NCBI RefSeq assembly: GCF_004025535.1
Contig: NZ_QJRG01000049.1
Location: 631,517 to 695,516 of the forward strand
Length of the DNA: 64,000 bases
DNA from: Pseudomonas alkylphenolica
GTDB taxonomy: Bacteria > Pseudomonadota > Gammaproteobacteria > Pseudomonadales > Pseudomonadaceae
Direction of reading: 5' to 3'
The position numbers and the translations under genes are program-made. Below, one piece after another: positions 28,033 to 35,747 of this stretch. Under the pieces are notes generated by a model. That model did no database searches, was not told the origin of the DNA, and saw only the letters and a program-made list of their open reading frames with translations. Every line of letters starts with the position of its first letter. Positions within the stretch are counted from its first letter, which is position 1.

Positions 28033-28824
28033 TCAGCAGGGCAGGAAGTGACCGCCGTTGGCGTCCAGTTGCGCGCCGGTAATGACCTTGGCGTAGTCGC
28101 TGGCCAGGAACAGGGCGGCCATGGCGCAGTCGCCGTCATCGGGGATCTTGCGCAAGGCAATCTGCCCGGCAACCTGGTCGACCAGCGTCGCCATCGGCAC
28201 GCCCTGGCGCTTGGCTTCACCCTCGAAGTAGCCGATCACCGGTGCGCCCCACATCCAGCCCATGAACGTGGAGTTGACGCGGATGCCGTACGGGCCAAGG
28301 TCCTGGGCCAGGTACTGCACGGCGGTTTTCAACGCGCCCTTGGAGACGGCATAGCCGGACTCCAGCTGGTTGGGCATGCGGGTGGCCATGGTGTTGATCA
28401 TGACGATGCTGCCCGACTGCTGCTTTTTCATCTGCCCGAGCACGGCCTGGGTCATCTGCATGGTGCCGAACAGGTTGACGTCCATCGCCTTGCGCCAGTC
28501 GTCCATCGATGACTCGGAGGCACTGCCCCAGGCGCCATGGGCGTAGGCCGAGTTGATCAGTACGTCGATCTGACCGAAGTGCTCGACCGTCAGGTCGGCG
28601 AGGGTCTGGCACTGGTCGGCCTGGGCAATGTCGGTGGGGACTTTCAGTACCGGGGTGTTGTAGCCGGCGTCGCGGATGGCCTGTTCGGCCTGGTCCAGCT
28701 TGGCCGGGGTGCGGGTCGCGAGCACGATGGCCTTGGCCTGGAACTCGGCGGCACGCACGGCCAGCTTGATGCCCAGGCCTGGGCCGATTCCGGAAATGAT
28801 GACGACTTTATCGTTGAGCAACAT
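28033..28824 (-). CDS. SDR-family oxidoreductase
   Basis: SDR of 263 residues. The nucleotide motif is unusual, SGIGPGLGIKLAVRAA instead of TGxxxGIG, then ATRTPAKLDQ (Arg, suggesting NADP), NSAYA in place of NNAG, and catalytic SerMet...GYAVSKGALKT. The region VNSTFMGWMWGAPVIGYFEGEAKRQG is a large substrate-lid insertion. Likely a hydroxysteroid or hydroxylated-intermediate dehydrogenase of the sulfotransferase operon. Start at 28824 with AAGGACATT upstream. Confidence 0.78.
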   Translation of the reverse strand: MLLNDKVVIISGIGPGLGIKLAVRAAEFQAKAIVLATRTPAKLDQAEQAIRDAGYNTPVLKVPTDIAQADQCQTLADLTVEHFGQIDVLINSAYAHGAWGSASESSMDDWRKAMDVNLFGTMQMTQAVLGQMKKQQSGSIVMINTMATRMPNQLESGYAVSKGALKTAVQYLAQDLGPYGIRVNSTFMGWMWGAPVIGYFEGEAKRQGVPMATLVDQVAGQIALRKIPDDGDCAMAALFLASDYAKVITGAQLDANGGHFLPC

Positions 28825-28861
28825 GGCAATGTCCTTCTTATTGTTATGACGGGAGTGGCGT

Positions 28862-29329
28862 TCAGGTACGGCTGGCGTGCAGTGCTTCGGCACGGCGTTT
28901 CAGGTCGAGGGCCATCTGGTCGAAACCGGTTTTTACCCAGGCACCGTGCTCGCGCATGATCGTGTCCTGGTTCAGGCCGAGGAAAATGTCCGTGGTGAAG
29001 TAGCGGCAGCGGTTGGCATCGATGGCGGTGATGTATTGATCGCGACGCGCGGCGTCCATGTTTTCCGGGACCGGGCGCTGCTCCCAGGACAGCAGCCGCT
29101 CCGGGTCGCAGGCCACCAGGTATTCGAAGACCGGGACGGTTTCGCCGGTATCGGGGGTCAGTACCTGCATGTGCACCTCGTCGCCGATCTGCAGGCCGCA
29201 CTTGATACTTGGGCAGAAGCTGTTCCACAGGTGGTAGTTGTCCAGGTCGGTCAGCACTTCCCAGACCACCCGCGCGGGGGCTTCAATCTCCACCGTGTGC
29301 GAAGTCACTATGTTTTCTGCTCTGGCCAT
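28862..29329 (-). CDS. SRPBCC (START-like/polyketide-cyclase-type) protein
   Basis: Hydrophobic-ligand binding fold of 155 residues: VEIEAPARVVWEVLTDLDNYHLWNSFCPSI at the start is the classic SRPBCC opening, followed by the LSWEQRP strand and the C-terminal helix GFDQMALDLKRRAEAL. Members bind, cyclise or shuttle lipids, steroids and polyketides. It could carry a poorly soluble intermediate between the dehydratase-like and SDR enzymes of this operon (inference). Confidence 0.75.
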   Translation of the reverse strand: MARAENIVTSHTVEIEAPARVVWEVLTDLDNYHLWNSFCPSIKCGLQIGDEVHMQVLTPDTGETVPVFEYLVACDPERLLSWEQRPVPENMDAARRDQYITAIDANRCRYFTTDIFLGLNQDTIMREHGAWVKTGFDQMALDLKRRAEALHASRT

Positions 29330-29349
29330 GACGGTCTCCTGCTAAGCAT

Positions 29350-29805
29350 TCAGTTGATGGGCTTGGAGGTGATCTGCAGCTGTTCGCTCAAGGGCTGGAT
29401 CGTCTCGAGCAGGGTTTCGTAGCCGGTCGCGGCAATCAGCCAGCGCCCGCCACGCTTGATGTAGCGATCCTGGTAGATCGCGCTGCCGTGCATATGGGTG
29501 TTGTCTTCGAGGTTGATGAACACGTAGCTCAGGTACCAGAGGGCGGTGGCCTGGTCGCCATCGACATCGATTTCCGGGGTGTGGCCGTTGTGGGTGGCCA
29601 GGCGGGTCTTGGTGAATGAGGTGCGGTAGAAGTCCAGCGCATCGCCCAGGCCATTGAGGTGAAACTCATAGGCAGGGCTTTTGAACGACAGGGCGACGTC
29701 CTCGGTGAGCATGCTCTGGAGCATGTCGAGGTTGCAGGTGTCGATGGCACGAAAGTAACGGGCCTTGAGCTGTTTGATCAGCTCGATGGCTTCTAGGTCC
29801 AACAT
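29350..29805 (-). CDS. NTF2/SnoaL-like protein, BaiE-like paralogue
   Basis: 151 residues, over half identical by eye to the NTF2-like protein at 27512 (LKARYFRAIDTCNLD, HNGHTPEIDVDGD, ITSKPIN at the end). Tyr17, Asp22 and His75 are kept, but the Asp94 of its paralogue is Tyr (WYLSYVF). This suggests a different substrate, a different stereochemistry, or a non-catalytic partner subunit. Directly after the EthD-like gene, 21 bp away. Confidence 0.7.
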   Translation of the reverse strand: MLDLEAIELIKQLKARYFRAIDTCNLDMLQSMLTEDVALSFKSPAYEFHLNGLGDALDFYRTSFTKTRLATHNGHTPEIDVDGDQATALWYLSYVFINLEDNTHMHGSAIYQDRYIKRGGRWLIAATGYETLLETIQPLSEQLQITSKPIN

Positions 29806-29826
29806 GGGTAGCCTCCTTGGGGCAAC

Positions 29827-30543
29827 TCAGGCACTGAGCTGGTACTCGCTGGTCTGGATGCAGTCGATCTTGTCGAAGTCGATGAACCGGCTGGTCGATT
29901 CGTACATGGCCTGTTGGCGCTGTGCGCAGGTGTCCGGGTCGCCCAGGGCGGCGTAGAAACCTTGCGGATTGCCGACGGCCTCGGGCGGGAAGTTTTCTTC
30001 GACGATGCCGTGCAGCAGCGGTGCGCCGAAAGACAGTGCGCGCACCACGGTGTTCTGCCGGTAGCCGAAGATCGACTGCAGCGGATAGGCATTGGGGCCG
30101 TGGCCGTTGCGCCAGGTGTCGTGCCATTGCTCGTAGCTCAGGCGGTGCGGCTTGTGCAGCAACGCCACCTGGTTCATGCCAGGGGTGCGCTGGCCGAGCG
30201 GCACCCGGAAGTGCGCGGCGCGCGCCTCACGTTCCTCGGGGTAGGGTTCGGACTCCACCACCAGGTAAGCCTCCAGGCGGCTGCTCAACGGTGCGACGAG
30301 CGCCTTGATCGCTGGCCATTGCGAGGCGCTGTCCAGCCACACCGAGAGCAGCCCGTCGAGGGGCACGGCACTGTTGGTGATGCGCTGGGCAGCGGCGGCG
30401 GCCACCGCGTCATCGACCAGCATGACGCGGATGCTTTTTGCCCCGGCAGCGGTCAGGCCGTCGCGCAGGCCGAGCAGGTCCGCACGCCATTGCTCGGCGC
30501 TGGGTTGCTGCGGCTTCCACAGGGTCAACATGACTTTTTCCAT
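29827..30543 (-). CDS. EthD-domain-like protein
   Basis: 238 residues, probably two ferredoxin-like (dimeric alpha/beta barrel) halves. The second half contains HKPHRLSYEQWHDTWRNGHGPNAYPLQSIFGYRQNTVVR, the typical EthD pattern (L-S-x-E-x-F/W-x-x-x-W-x-x-x-H). The first half has LTLWKPQQPSAEQWRADLLG. Some family members help degrade ethers or cyclise polyketides. Role here unknown. RBS GAGGAGG lies just before the ATG at 30543. Confidence 0.7.
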   Translation of the reverse strand: MEKVMLTLWKPQQPSAEQWRADLLGLRDGLTAAGAKSIRVMLVDDAVAAAAAQRITNSAVPLDGLLSVWLDSASQWPAIKALVAPLSSRLEAYLVVESEPYPEEREARAAHFRVPLGQRTPGMNQVALLHKPHRLSYEQWHDTWRNGHGPNAYPLQSIFGYRQNTVVRALSFGAPLLHGIVEENFPPEAVGNPQGFYAALGDPDTCAQRQQAMYESTSRFIDFDKIDCIQTSEYQLSA

Positions 30544-30563
30544 GCTTGCTCCTCCTCGCGCGG

Positions 30564-31751
30564 TCAGTGAGTGGCTTGCAAATGACGGGCACGATAGTCC
30601 GCGTAGTCGCGGGTCATCTGCGCTTCGTCGAGGCCGAAACGCTCCAGGCTGTAGGCATGACTGGCACGTTTTTCCCGGCTGTTCTGCGCCAGCCAGACCT
30701 GCGCGTCGGCGCGGGCCTCGTCGGTGAACGGCAGGTTGGCAAAGGCGTAGACCTTCTCCAGCACCTGCAGCGGCTGGGTCACGGTGTCGGCAAAGTGGAT
30801 GTCGAGAAAGCGCTCGGGCGCTTGCTGCTCGCGCACTTGCAGGGTGTGGCGGATGCCACGCGCCATGCGCGTGTTCCACTGCGCGCCGGCGGCTTTCGGG
30901 TCCGGGTTGTCGCTGTACATCTGCCACAGGGTGTGGGCCATGCTGGCCATCGACGGGATGGTTTGTGCCGGCTCGCGGTGAGTGAGGATCACCTGTGCCT
31001 TGGGGAAAACCTCCAGCAGCAGGTCCAGGGTGTGCAGGTGCTGGGGCGCCTTGAGCAGCCAGCGCTGGCCGGCCGGTTCACCGCGTTGCTGCTTCTGCCA
31101 CTGCAAGAACTGCAGCATTTTTTTCAGCTGGGTGTAGACCGGCCGCTGGTCTTGCTGGTCCAGCCAGCGGGTGTAGCTGGGCACATTGACGTAGGCGTCC
31201 ATGGCGCACATGAACGAATGTTCCATGAGCATAAACTCTTCGTCGCAGAGCATGGCATCCAGCGGGTGGATCGCGAGGATCTGCGGAATCACCTTGGCCA
31301 TCAGCTCGACCTCGGCCTTGGCCTGGGCGATGCGCTTGTCCGGCGCGGCCAGGGTCTCGTCGGCCAGCGGTGCCGGAAAGCGGGTCTCCCACCAGGCGGC
31401 GGAGTAGAAACGCGGGTCAACTGCCAGGGTGCGCTGAAGCATGGTGGTGCCGGTGCGCGGCAGGCCGACGATGACCAGCGGATCGTCGATCGCTATTTCG
31501 GTGATGTGCGGGTAACGGCGCAGGTAGTCTTCCATGACCAGGCGGTTGACCAGTTGCCCTACCAGCCGTTCTTCGAGCAAGTACAGGCCGGAAGCAGACA
31601 GGTCAGCTTCGCTGGCCAGGGCCTCGAGCAGTGCCTGCAGGGAGGCGCGGTAGTTGTCGTCGCCAAAGTTGGTCAGGCCGTTGGTACGCGCAATGGCGCT
31701 GTTCAGCAGCCTGTCGACGGTCAGGTCTTCAATGCGGGTCGGGGCGTTCAT
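30564..31751 (-). CDS. PAPS-dependent sulfotransferase family protein
   Basis: 395 residues. The 5'-phosphosulfate loop is DPLVIVGLPRTGTTMLQRTL (about residues 75-94), the hallmark of sulfotransferases; the later RWLLKAPQHLHTLDLLLEVFPKAQVILTHREP matches the strand-helix-strand with the 3'-phosphate-binding Arg/Ser region. It belongs to the family of large soluble bacterial sulfotransferases. Acceptor unknown; the location between steroid genes and cysDNC/cysQ suggests a steroid alcohol. Start overlaps the upstream stop (ATGA), so translation is coupled to the DUF1214 gene. Confidence 0.85.
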   Translation of the reverse strand: MNAPTRIEDLTVDRLLNSAIARTNGLTNFGDDNYRASLQALLEALASEADLSASGLYLLEERLVGQLVNRLVMEDYLRRYPHITEIAIDDPLVIVGLPRTGTTMLQRTLAVDPRFYSAAWWETRFPAPLADETLAAPDKRIAQAKAEVELMAKVIPQILAIHPLDAMLCDEEFMLMEHSFMCAMDAYVNVPSYTRWLDQQDQRPVYTQLKKMLQFLQWQKQQRGEPAGQRWLLKAPQHLHTLDLLLEVFPKAQVILTHREPAQTIPSMASMAHTLWQMYSDNPDPKAAGAQWNTRMARGIRHTLQVREQQAPERFLDIHFADTVTQPLQVLEKVYAFANLPFTDEARADAQVWLAQNSREKRASHAYSLERFGLDEAQMTRDYADYRARHLQATH

Positions 31752-32860
31752 ACCACCTCCGCAACGGCAGCCACGTGTACCACGCGGGTGGTCGGGTGGC
31801 ATTGCTCATCGGCGCCGACCCAGCGCAGGCACATCGTGCCCTGGCGCACGCCAGCGGTTTGCAGCCAGTTGCTGACACCGGGGTCCTGCTCGCTGAGCAC
31901 CAGCGTGACGCCACCGTTGTCGTCGTAGCGGGCCTGGTGCTTGTTGATGCAGATCTGGTGGTAGCGGTAGTCCAGTGATTCCATCCAGTAGTTGTTGATC
32001 TGCAGGTTCCAGAAGTCGCAGTCCGGCACTTTGTCGATGTGGATGACCAGCGCTTCGTCCGCGGCCAGCGCCCAGTGCGAGTGGTAGTAGAAAATGTTCG
32101 GATCACCACCCACCGACTGGCACAGGGCCTGGTTGGCCGGGGGCAGCTGGTTGCTGTGCGGCAGGTAGCTTTGGCTCCAGTCGGCGAACAGCCGGGCGGT
32201 GTTTTCGACAAAGCTCGACACCCGCGCCAGGCCCTGCTGGAATGTAGCCGGGTCAAGGGCCTGCGGCTTGCTGTCGGTGCCAATGCGTTCGATGCTGAGC
32301 TTGGCCGGTACTTCGCTGCGGCGGTCAAGGAAGGTCTGGCGGACGATCAGGGCGTTGGTGGCGTCTTCCATTTTCAGCCAGTTGCCCGGTTGCGGTTCGC
32401 GGCTGAGGATGATTTCAAAGTTGCCCTGGGCATCGACCTGCAACTGGCTGGCATCGATGAAGCCGGTCTGGACCAGGGTACCGTCGGTTTCATAGCCGCC
32501 TTTCTGGGTGCCGAAACTCAGGTAGGCAACACTGCCGCGCTGGCCTTTGATGCGGTATTGCAGGGTGCCGTCGAGGCGCGAGTACTCGTAGAGGTTGTCC
32601 GGGTTGTCGGCACCGATCTTCGCGGTCTCGTGGGAGGTCTTGAAGAAGCTGGGGAATGCCGGGTCGGCAAACTCGATGTGCATTTCCAGACCAATGCGCA
32701 GCAGGCGCGTGAGGTAGCGGAAGCCTTCGGCGCGGGTGGCCGCATCGGCCGGTGCTTCGGGGCGCAGGATCTGCTCGCCGCAACGCTTGAGGTGGTCGCA
32801 AAAGCTGGCCCAGGTCTGGCCGTCCAACAGCTGTTGTTCGTCAATAGAGCTGATTGTCAT
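31748..32860 (-). CDS. DUF1214-domain protein
   Basis: Cytoplasmic protein of 370 residues, no signal peptide. The C-terminal third (IDKVPDCDFWNLQINNYWMESLDYRYHQICINKHQARYDDNGGVTLVLSEQDPGVSNWLQTAG) is a DUF1214-type beta domain with the terminal TAG...G-x-M-x-x-RWVG signature. The N-terminal part is less familiar. No enzymatic role is established for the family. First gene after cysNC, separated from it by a stem-loop, and coupled to the sulfotransferase. Confidence 0.75.
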   Translation of the reverse strand: MTISSIDEQQLLDGQTWASFCDHLKRCGEQILRPEAPADAATRAEGFRYLTRLLRIGLEMHIEFADPAFPSFFKTSHETAKIGADNPDNLYEYSRLDGTLQYRIKGQRGSVAYLSFGTQKGGYETDGTLVQTGFIDASQLQVDAQGNFEIILSREPQPGNWLKMEDATNALIVRQTFLDRRSEVPAKLSIERIGTDSKPQALDPATFQQGLARVSSFVENTARLFADWSQSYLPHSNQLPPANQALCQSVGGDPNIFYYHSHWALAADEALVIHIDKVPDCDFWNLQINNYWMESLDYRYHQICINKHQARYDDNGGVTLVLSEQDPGVSNWLQTAGVRQGTMCLRWVGADEQCHPTTRVVHVAAVAEVV

Positions 32861-32882
32861 TGTTAGACTCTCTTGATTGGGC

Positions 32883-32904
32883 GGGCACCGCCGCAGCGGT
32901 GCCC
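32883..32904. other. Stem-loop between cysNC and the sulfotransferase genes
   Basis: Perfect 9-bp arms GGGCACCGC-CGCA-GCGGTGCCC in the 74-bp gap, without a T-tract. May lower expression of the downstream genes or mark an mRNA processing site; a full terminator is less likely. Confidence 0.55.
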
Positions 32905-32934
32905 GGTTCAAGCCCGGCGTACCGGGCGACGGGG

Positions 32935-34848
32935 TCAGAAATCCTTGCTGATGATGCCGCGCTCGATCAGCACGGTAAGGATGCGGTCCACCGCGCCCTC
33001 CGGCGTCAGCTTGCTGGTCTCGATATGGATGTCCGGCTTGCTCGGCACCTCGTAAGGCGAGTCGATGCCGGTGAAGTTCTTCAGCTCGCCGCGGCGCACT
33101 TTCTTGTACAGGCCCTTGGGGTCACGCTCTTCGGCGACGGCCAGCGGCGTGTCGACGAAAATCTCGATGAACTCGCCGTCCTGCAGCAGCCCGCGCGCCA
33201 TCTCGCGCTCGGAGCGGAACGGCGAGATGAAGGCGGTCAACACAATCATCCCGGCATCGACGAACAGCTTGGACACCTCGGCGACCCGGCGGATGTTTTC
33301 CACGCGGTCGGCATCGGTGAAGCCCAGGTCGCGGTTCAGGCCGTGGCGCACGTTGTCGCCATCGAGCAGGTAGGTGTGCCGGCCACGGGCGTAGAGGCGG
33401 GTTTCCAGGAGGTTGGCGATGGCCGATTTACCGGCACCCGACAACCCGGTGAACCACAGCAGCACCGGCTGCTGGCCCATCTGTTCGGCGCGGGCCTTCT
33501 TGTTCACATCCACGTGCTGCATGTGGATGTTCTGCGAGCGACGCAGCGAGAACTCGATCAGGCCGGCACCGACGGTGGCATTGGTCAGGCGGTCGATGAG
33601 GATGAAACTGCCGGTTTCACGGTTGTCCTGGTAGGGATCGAACGCGATCGGCTGGCTGGTGAACAGGTTGCACACACCGATTTCGTTCAGCGCCAGTTCC
33701 TTGGCCGCCAGGTGCTCCATGGTGTTGACGTTGATCTTGTACTTGGGCACCGCGAGGGTGACCGACAGGGTCTTGCCGCCAATCTTCATCAGGTAGGGGC
33801 GACCAGCGAGCATGGCCTGCTCGTGCATCCAGATCAGGCTGACCTGGAATTGGTCGGCGACGCTGGCCAGGTCGTCGGCGGTGGACAGCACATCACCGCG
33901 GCTGCAATCGACTTCGTCGGTCAGGGTCAGGGTGATGGACTGGCCGGCGACGGCCTGTTGCAGGTCACCGTCGAGGGTGACGATGCGCGAGATCCGGCTC
34001 TCTTGCCCGGCCGGCAACACCCGCACACGGTCGCCGGGGCGCACCACGCCGCTGGCGATGGTGCCGGTGAAGCCACGGAAATCCAGGTTGGGGCGGTTGA
34101 CCCACTGCACCGGCATGCGGAACGACAGTTTCTGCTGGCGCGCCTCGTCGATCTCGACCGTTTCCAGGTAGCCCATCAGCGTGGTACCGCGGTACCAGGG
34201 CATGTGCTCGCTTTGTTCGGTGATGTTTTCACCGCGCAGCGCCGACATCGGGATGGCGGTGACATCGTGCAGGTTGATCTGCTTGGCGAAGGCGCGATAG
34301 TCGTCGACGATGGCGTTGAAGACTTTTTCCGAGTAGTCCATCAGGTCCATCTTGTTGACCGCCAGCACCACTTTGCGAATACCGATCAGCGACGCCAGGT
34401 AGCTGTGACGCCGGGACTGGGTGAGCACGCCGCGCCGGGCGTCGATCATCACCACGGCGACGTCGGCGGTGGAGGCGCCGGTGACCATGTTGCGGGTGTA
34501 CTGCTCATGGCCCGGGGTGTCGGCAACGATGAACTTGCGCCGTTCGGTGGAGAAGAAGCGGTATGCCACGTCGATGGTGATGCCTTGCTCGCGCTCGGCG
34601 GCGAGGCCGTCCACGAGCAGCGCAAAGTCCAGCTCGCCGCCCTGTGTGCCGTCCTTTTTCGAGTCGGCCTCCAGCGCTTCCATCTGGTCTTCGAAGAGCA
34701 TTTTCGAATCGTAGAGCAGGCGCCCGATCAGGGTGCTCTTGCCATCGTCGACACTGCCGCAGGTGATGAAGCGCAGCAGGCTCTTGTGCTCGTGCGCCTT
34801 GAGGTATTGGCCGATATCCTCGGCGATCAGGTTGGATACGTGCGCCAT
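32935..34848 (-). CDS. cysNC: Sulfate adenylyltransferase GTPase / APS kinase fusion CysNC
   Basis: Bifunctional protein of 637 residues making PAPS from sulfate together with CysD. The N-terminal EF-Tu-like GTPase has GSVDDGKSTLIGRLLYD, DTPGHEQYTRNM and NKMDLMDYS (to about residue 430). The C-terminal APS kinase has WFTGLSGAGKSAIANLLE, LDGDNVRHGLNRDLGF and the RDPKGLYKKVRRGELKNFTGIDSPYE segment. Having the kinase fused means that PAPS, not only APS, is produced. Overlaps the CysD stop by one base. Reading frame intact. Confidence 0.92.
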   Translation of the reverse strand: MAHVSNLIAEDIGQYLKAHEHKSLLRFITCGSVDDGKSTLIGRLLYDSKMLFEDQMEALEADSKKDGTQGGELDFALLVDGLAAEREQGITIDVAYRFFSTERRKFIVADTPGHEQYTRNMVTGASTADVAVVMIDARRGVLTQSRRHSYLASLIGIRKVVLAVNKMDLMDYSEKVFNAIVDDYRAFAKQINLHDVTAIPMSALRGENITEQSEHMPWYRGTTLMGYLETVEIDEARQQKLSFRMPVQWVNRPNLDFRGFTGTIASGVVRPGDRVRVLPAGQESRISRIVTLDGDLQQAVAGQSITLTLTDEVDCSRGDVLSTADDLASVADQFQVSLIWMHEQAMLAGRPYLMKIGGKTLSVTLAVPKYKINVNTMEHLAAKELALNEIGVCNLFTSQPIAFDPYQDNRETGSFILIDRLTNATVGAGLIEFSLRRSQNIHMQHVDVNKKARAEQMGQQPVLLWFTGLSGAGKSAIANLLETRLYARGRHTYLLDGDNVRHGLNRDLGFTDADRVENIRRVAEVSKLFVDAGMIVLTAFISPFRSEREMARGLLQDGEFIEIFVDTPLAVAEERDPKGLYKKVRRGELKNFTGIDSPYEVPSKPDIHIETSKLTPEGAVDRILTVLIERGIISKDF

Positions 34849-35747
34849 CAGAAATACCCCTCTTGTTTTTTCTTCTCCATCGAGGCCGCTGCGTCGTGGT
34901 CGATCATGCGTCCCTGGCGCTCGGAGGTGCGGGTCAGGAGCATTTCCTGAATGATTTTCGGCAGGGTGTCGGCCTCGGACTCGACGGCACCGGTGAGCGG
35001 GTAGCAGCCCAGGGTGCGAAAGCGCACGTTGCGGATCATCGGCACTTCACCGGGGTTCAGCGGCATGCGCTCGTCATCGACCATGATCAGCATGCCGTCG
35101 CGCTCCACCACCGGCCGCGGGGCGGCGAAGTACAGCGGTACGATCGGGATGTTTTCCAGGTGGATGTATTGCCAGATGTCCAGCTCGGTCCAGTTCGACA
35201 GCGGGAACACGCGGATCGACTCACCCTTGTGTTTGCGCGTGTTGTACAGGTGCCAGAGTTCCGGACGCTGGTTCTTCGGGTCCCAGCGGTGCTGGTCGGA
35301 ACGGAAGGAAAAGATCCGCTCCTTGGCCCGCGATTTCTCCTCGTCACGGCGTGCGCCACCGAACGCTGCATCGAAACCGTAGTGGTCCAGCGCCTGTTTC
35401 AGGCCCTCGGTCTTCATGATGTCGGTGTGGATTTGCGAGCCGTGCTTGAACGGGCTGATGCCCATTTCAATGCCTTCGGGGTTGGTGTGGGTCAGCAGGT
35501 CGACATTGAGCTTGGCCACCATCTGGTCGCGAAAGCGGTACATCTCCTGGAATTTCCAGGTGGTATCGACATGCAGCAACGGGAAGGGTGGTTTGGCCGG
35601 GTAGAACGCCTTCATCGCCAGGTGCAGCATGACCGCGCTGTCTTTGCCGATGGAGTAGAGCATGACCGGGTTGTCGGCTTCTGCGACGACCTCGCGCATT
35701 GCCTGGATGCTTTCGGCTTCCAGTCGTTGCAGGTGGGTAAGCGTCAT
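34848..35747 (-). CDS. cysD: Sulfate adenylyltransferase small subunit CysD (internal start)
   Basis: ATP sulfurylase subunit of 299 residues, close to the usual length of about 302. It has the PP-loop NPVMLYSIGKDSAVMLHLAMKAF, LLHVDTTWKF, FGGARRDEEKSRAKERIFSFRSD, the segment LSNWTELDIWQYI and the C-terminal RFRTLGCYPLTGAVES. The start is set by GAGAGGA eight bases before the ATG at 35747. The same frame continues upstream into an HTH domain without a stop. With CysNC it forms the PAPS source for the nearby sulfotransferase; a separate housekeeping cysDNC may exist elsewhere (not visible). Confidence 0.88.
   Translation of the reverse strand: MTLTHLQRLEAESIQAMREVVAEADNPVMLYSIGKDSAVMLHLAMKAFYPAKPPFPLLHVDTTWKFQEMYRFRDQMVAKLNVDLLTHTNPEGIEMGISPFKHGSQIHTDIMKTEGLKQALDHYGFDAAFGGARRDEEKSRAKERIFSFRSDQHRWDPKNQRPELWHLYNTRKHKGESIRVFPLSNWTELDIWQYIHLENIPIVPLYFAAPRPVVERDGMLIMVDDERMPLNPGEVPMIRNVRFRTLGCYPLTGAVESEADTLPKIIQEMLLTRTSERQGRMIDHDAAASMEKKKQEGYF

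Noticed and set aside
30593..30610. Further steroid box around 'atagtccgcgtagtcgcgg'
   Set aside because: Lies inside the sulfotransferase coding region and lacks the CGGACGATG half.
29827..30927. Longer reading of the EthD-like gene (366 codons)
   Set aside because: The extra N-terminal part overlaps the sulfotransferase out of frame; a strong RBS sets the start at 30543.
32854..34950. 698-codon open frame on the plus strand
   Set aside because: Antisense to cysNC; GC-rich third positions leave long empty frames opposite real genes. No domain, and the CysNC frame is unmistakable.
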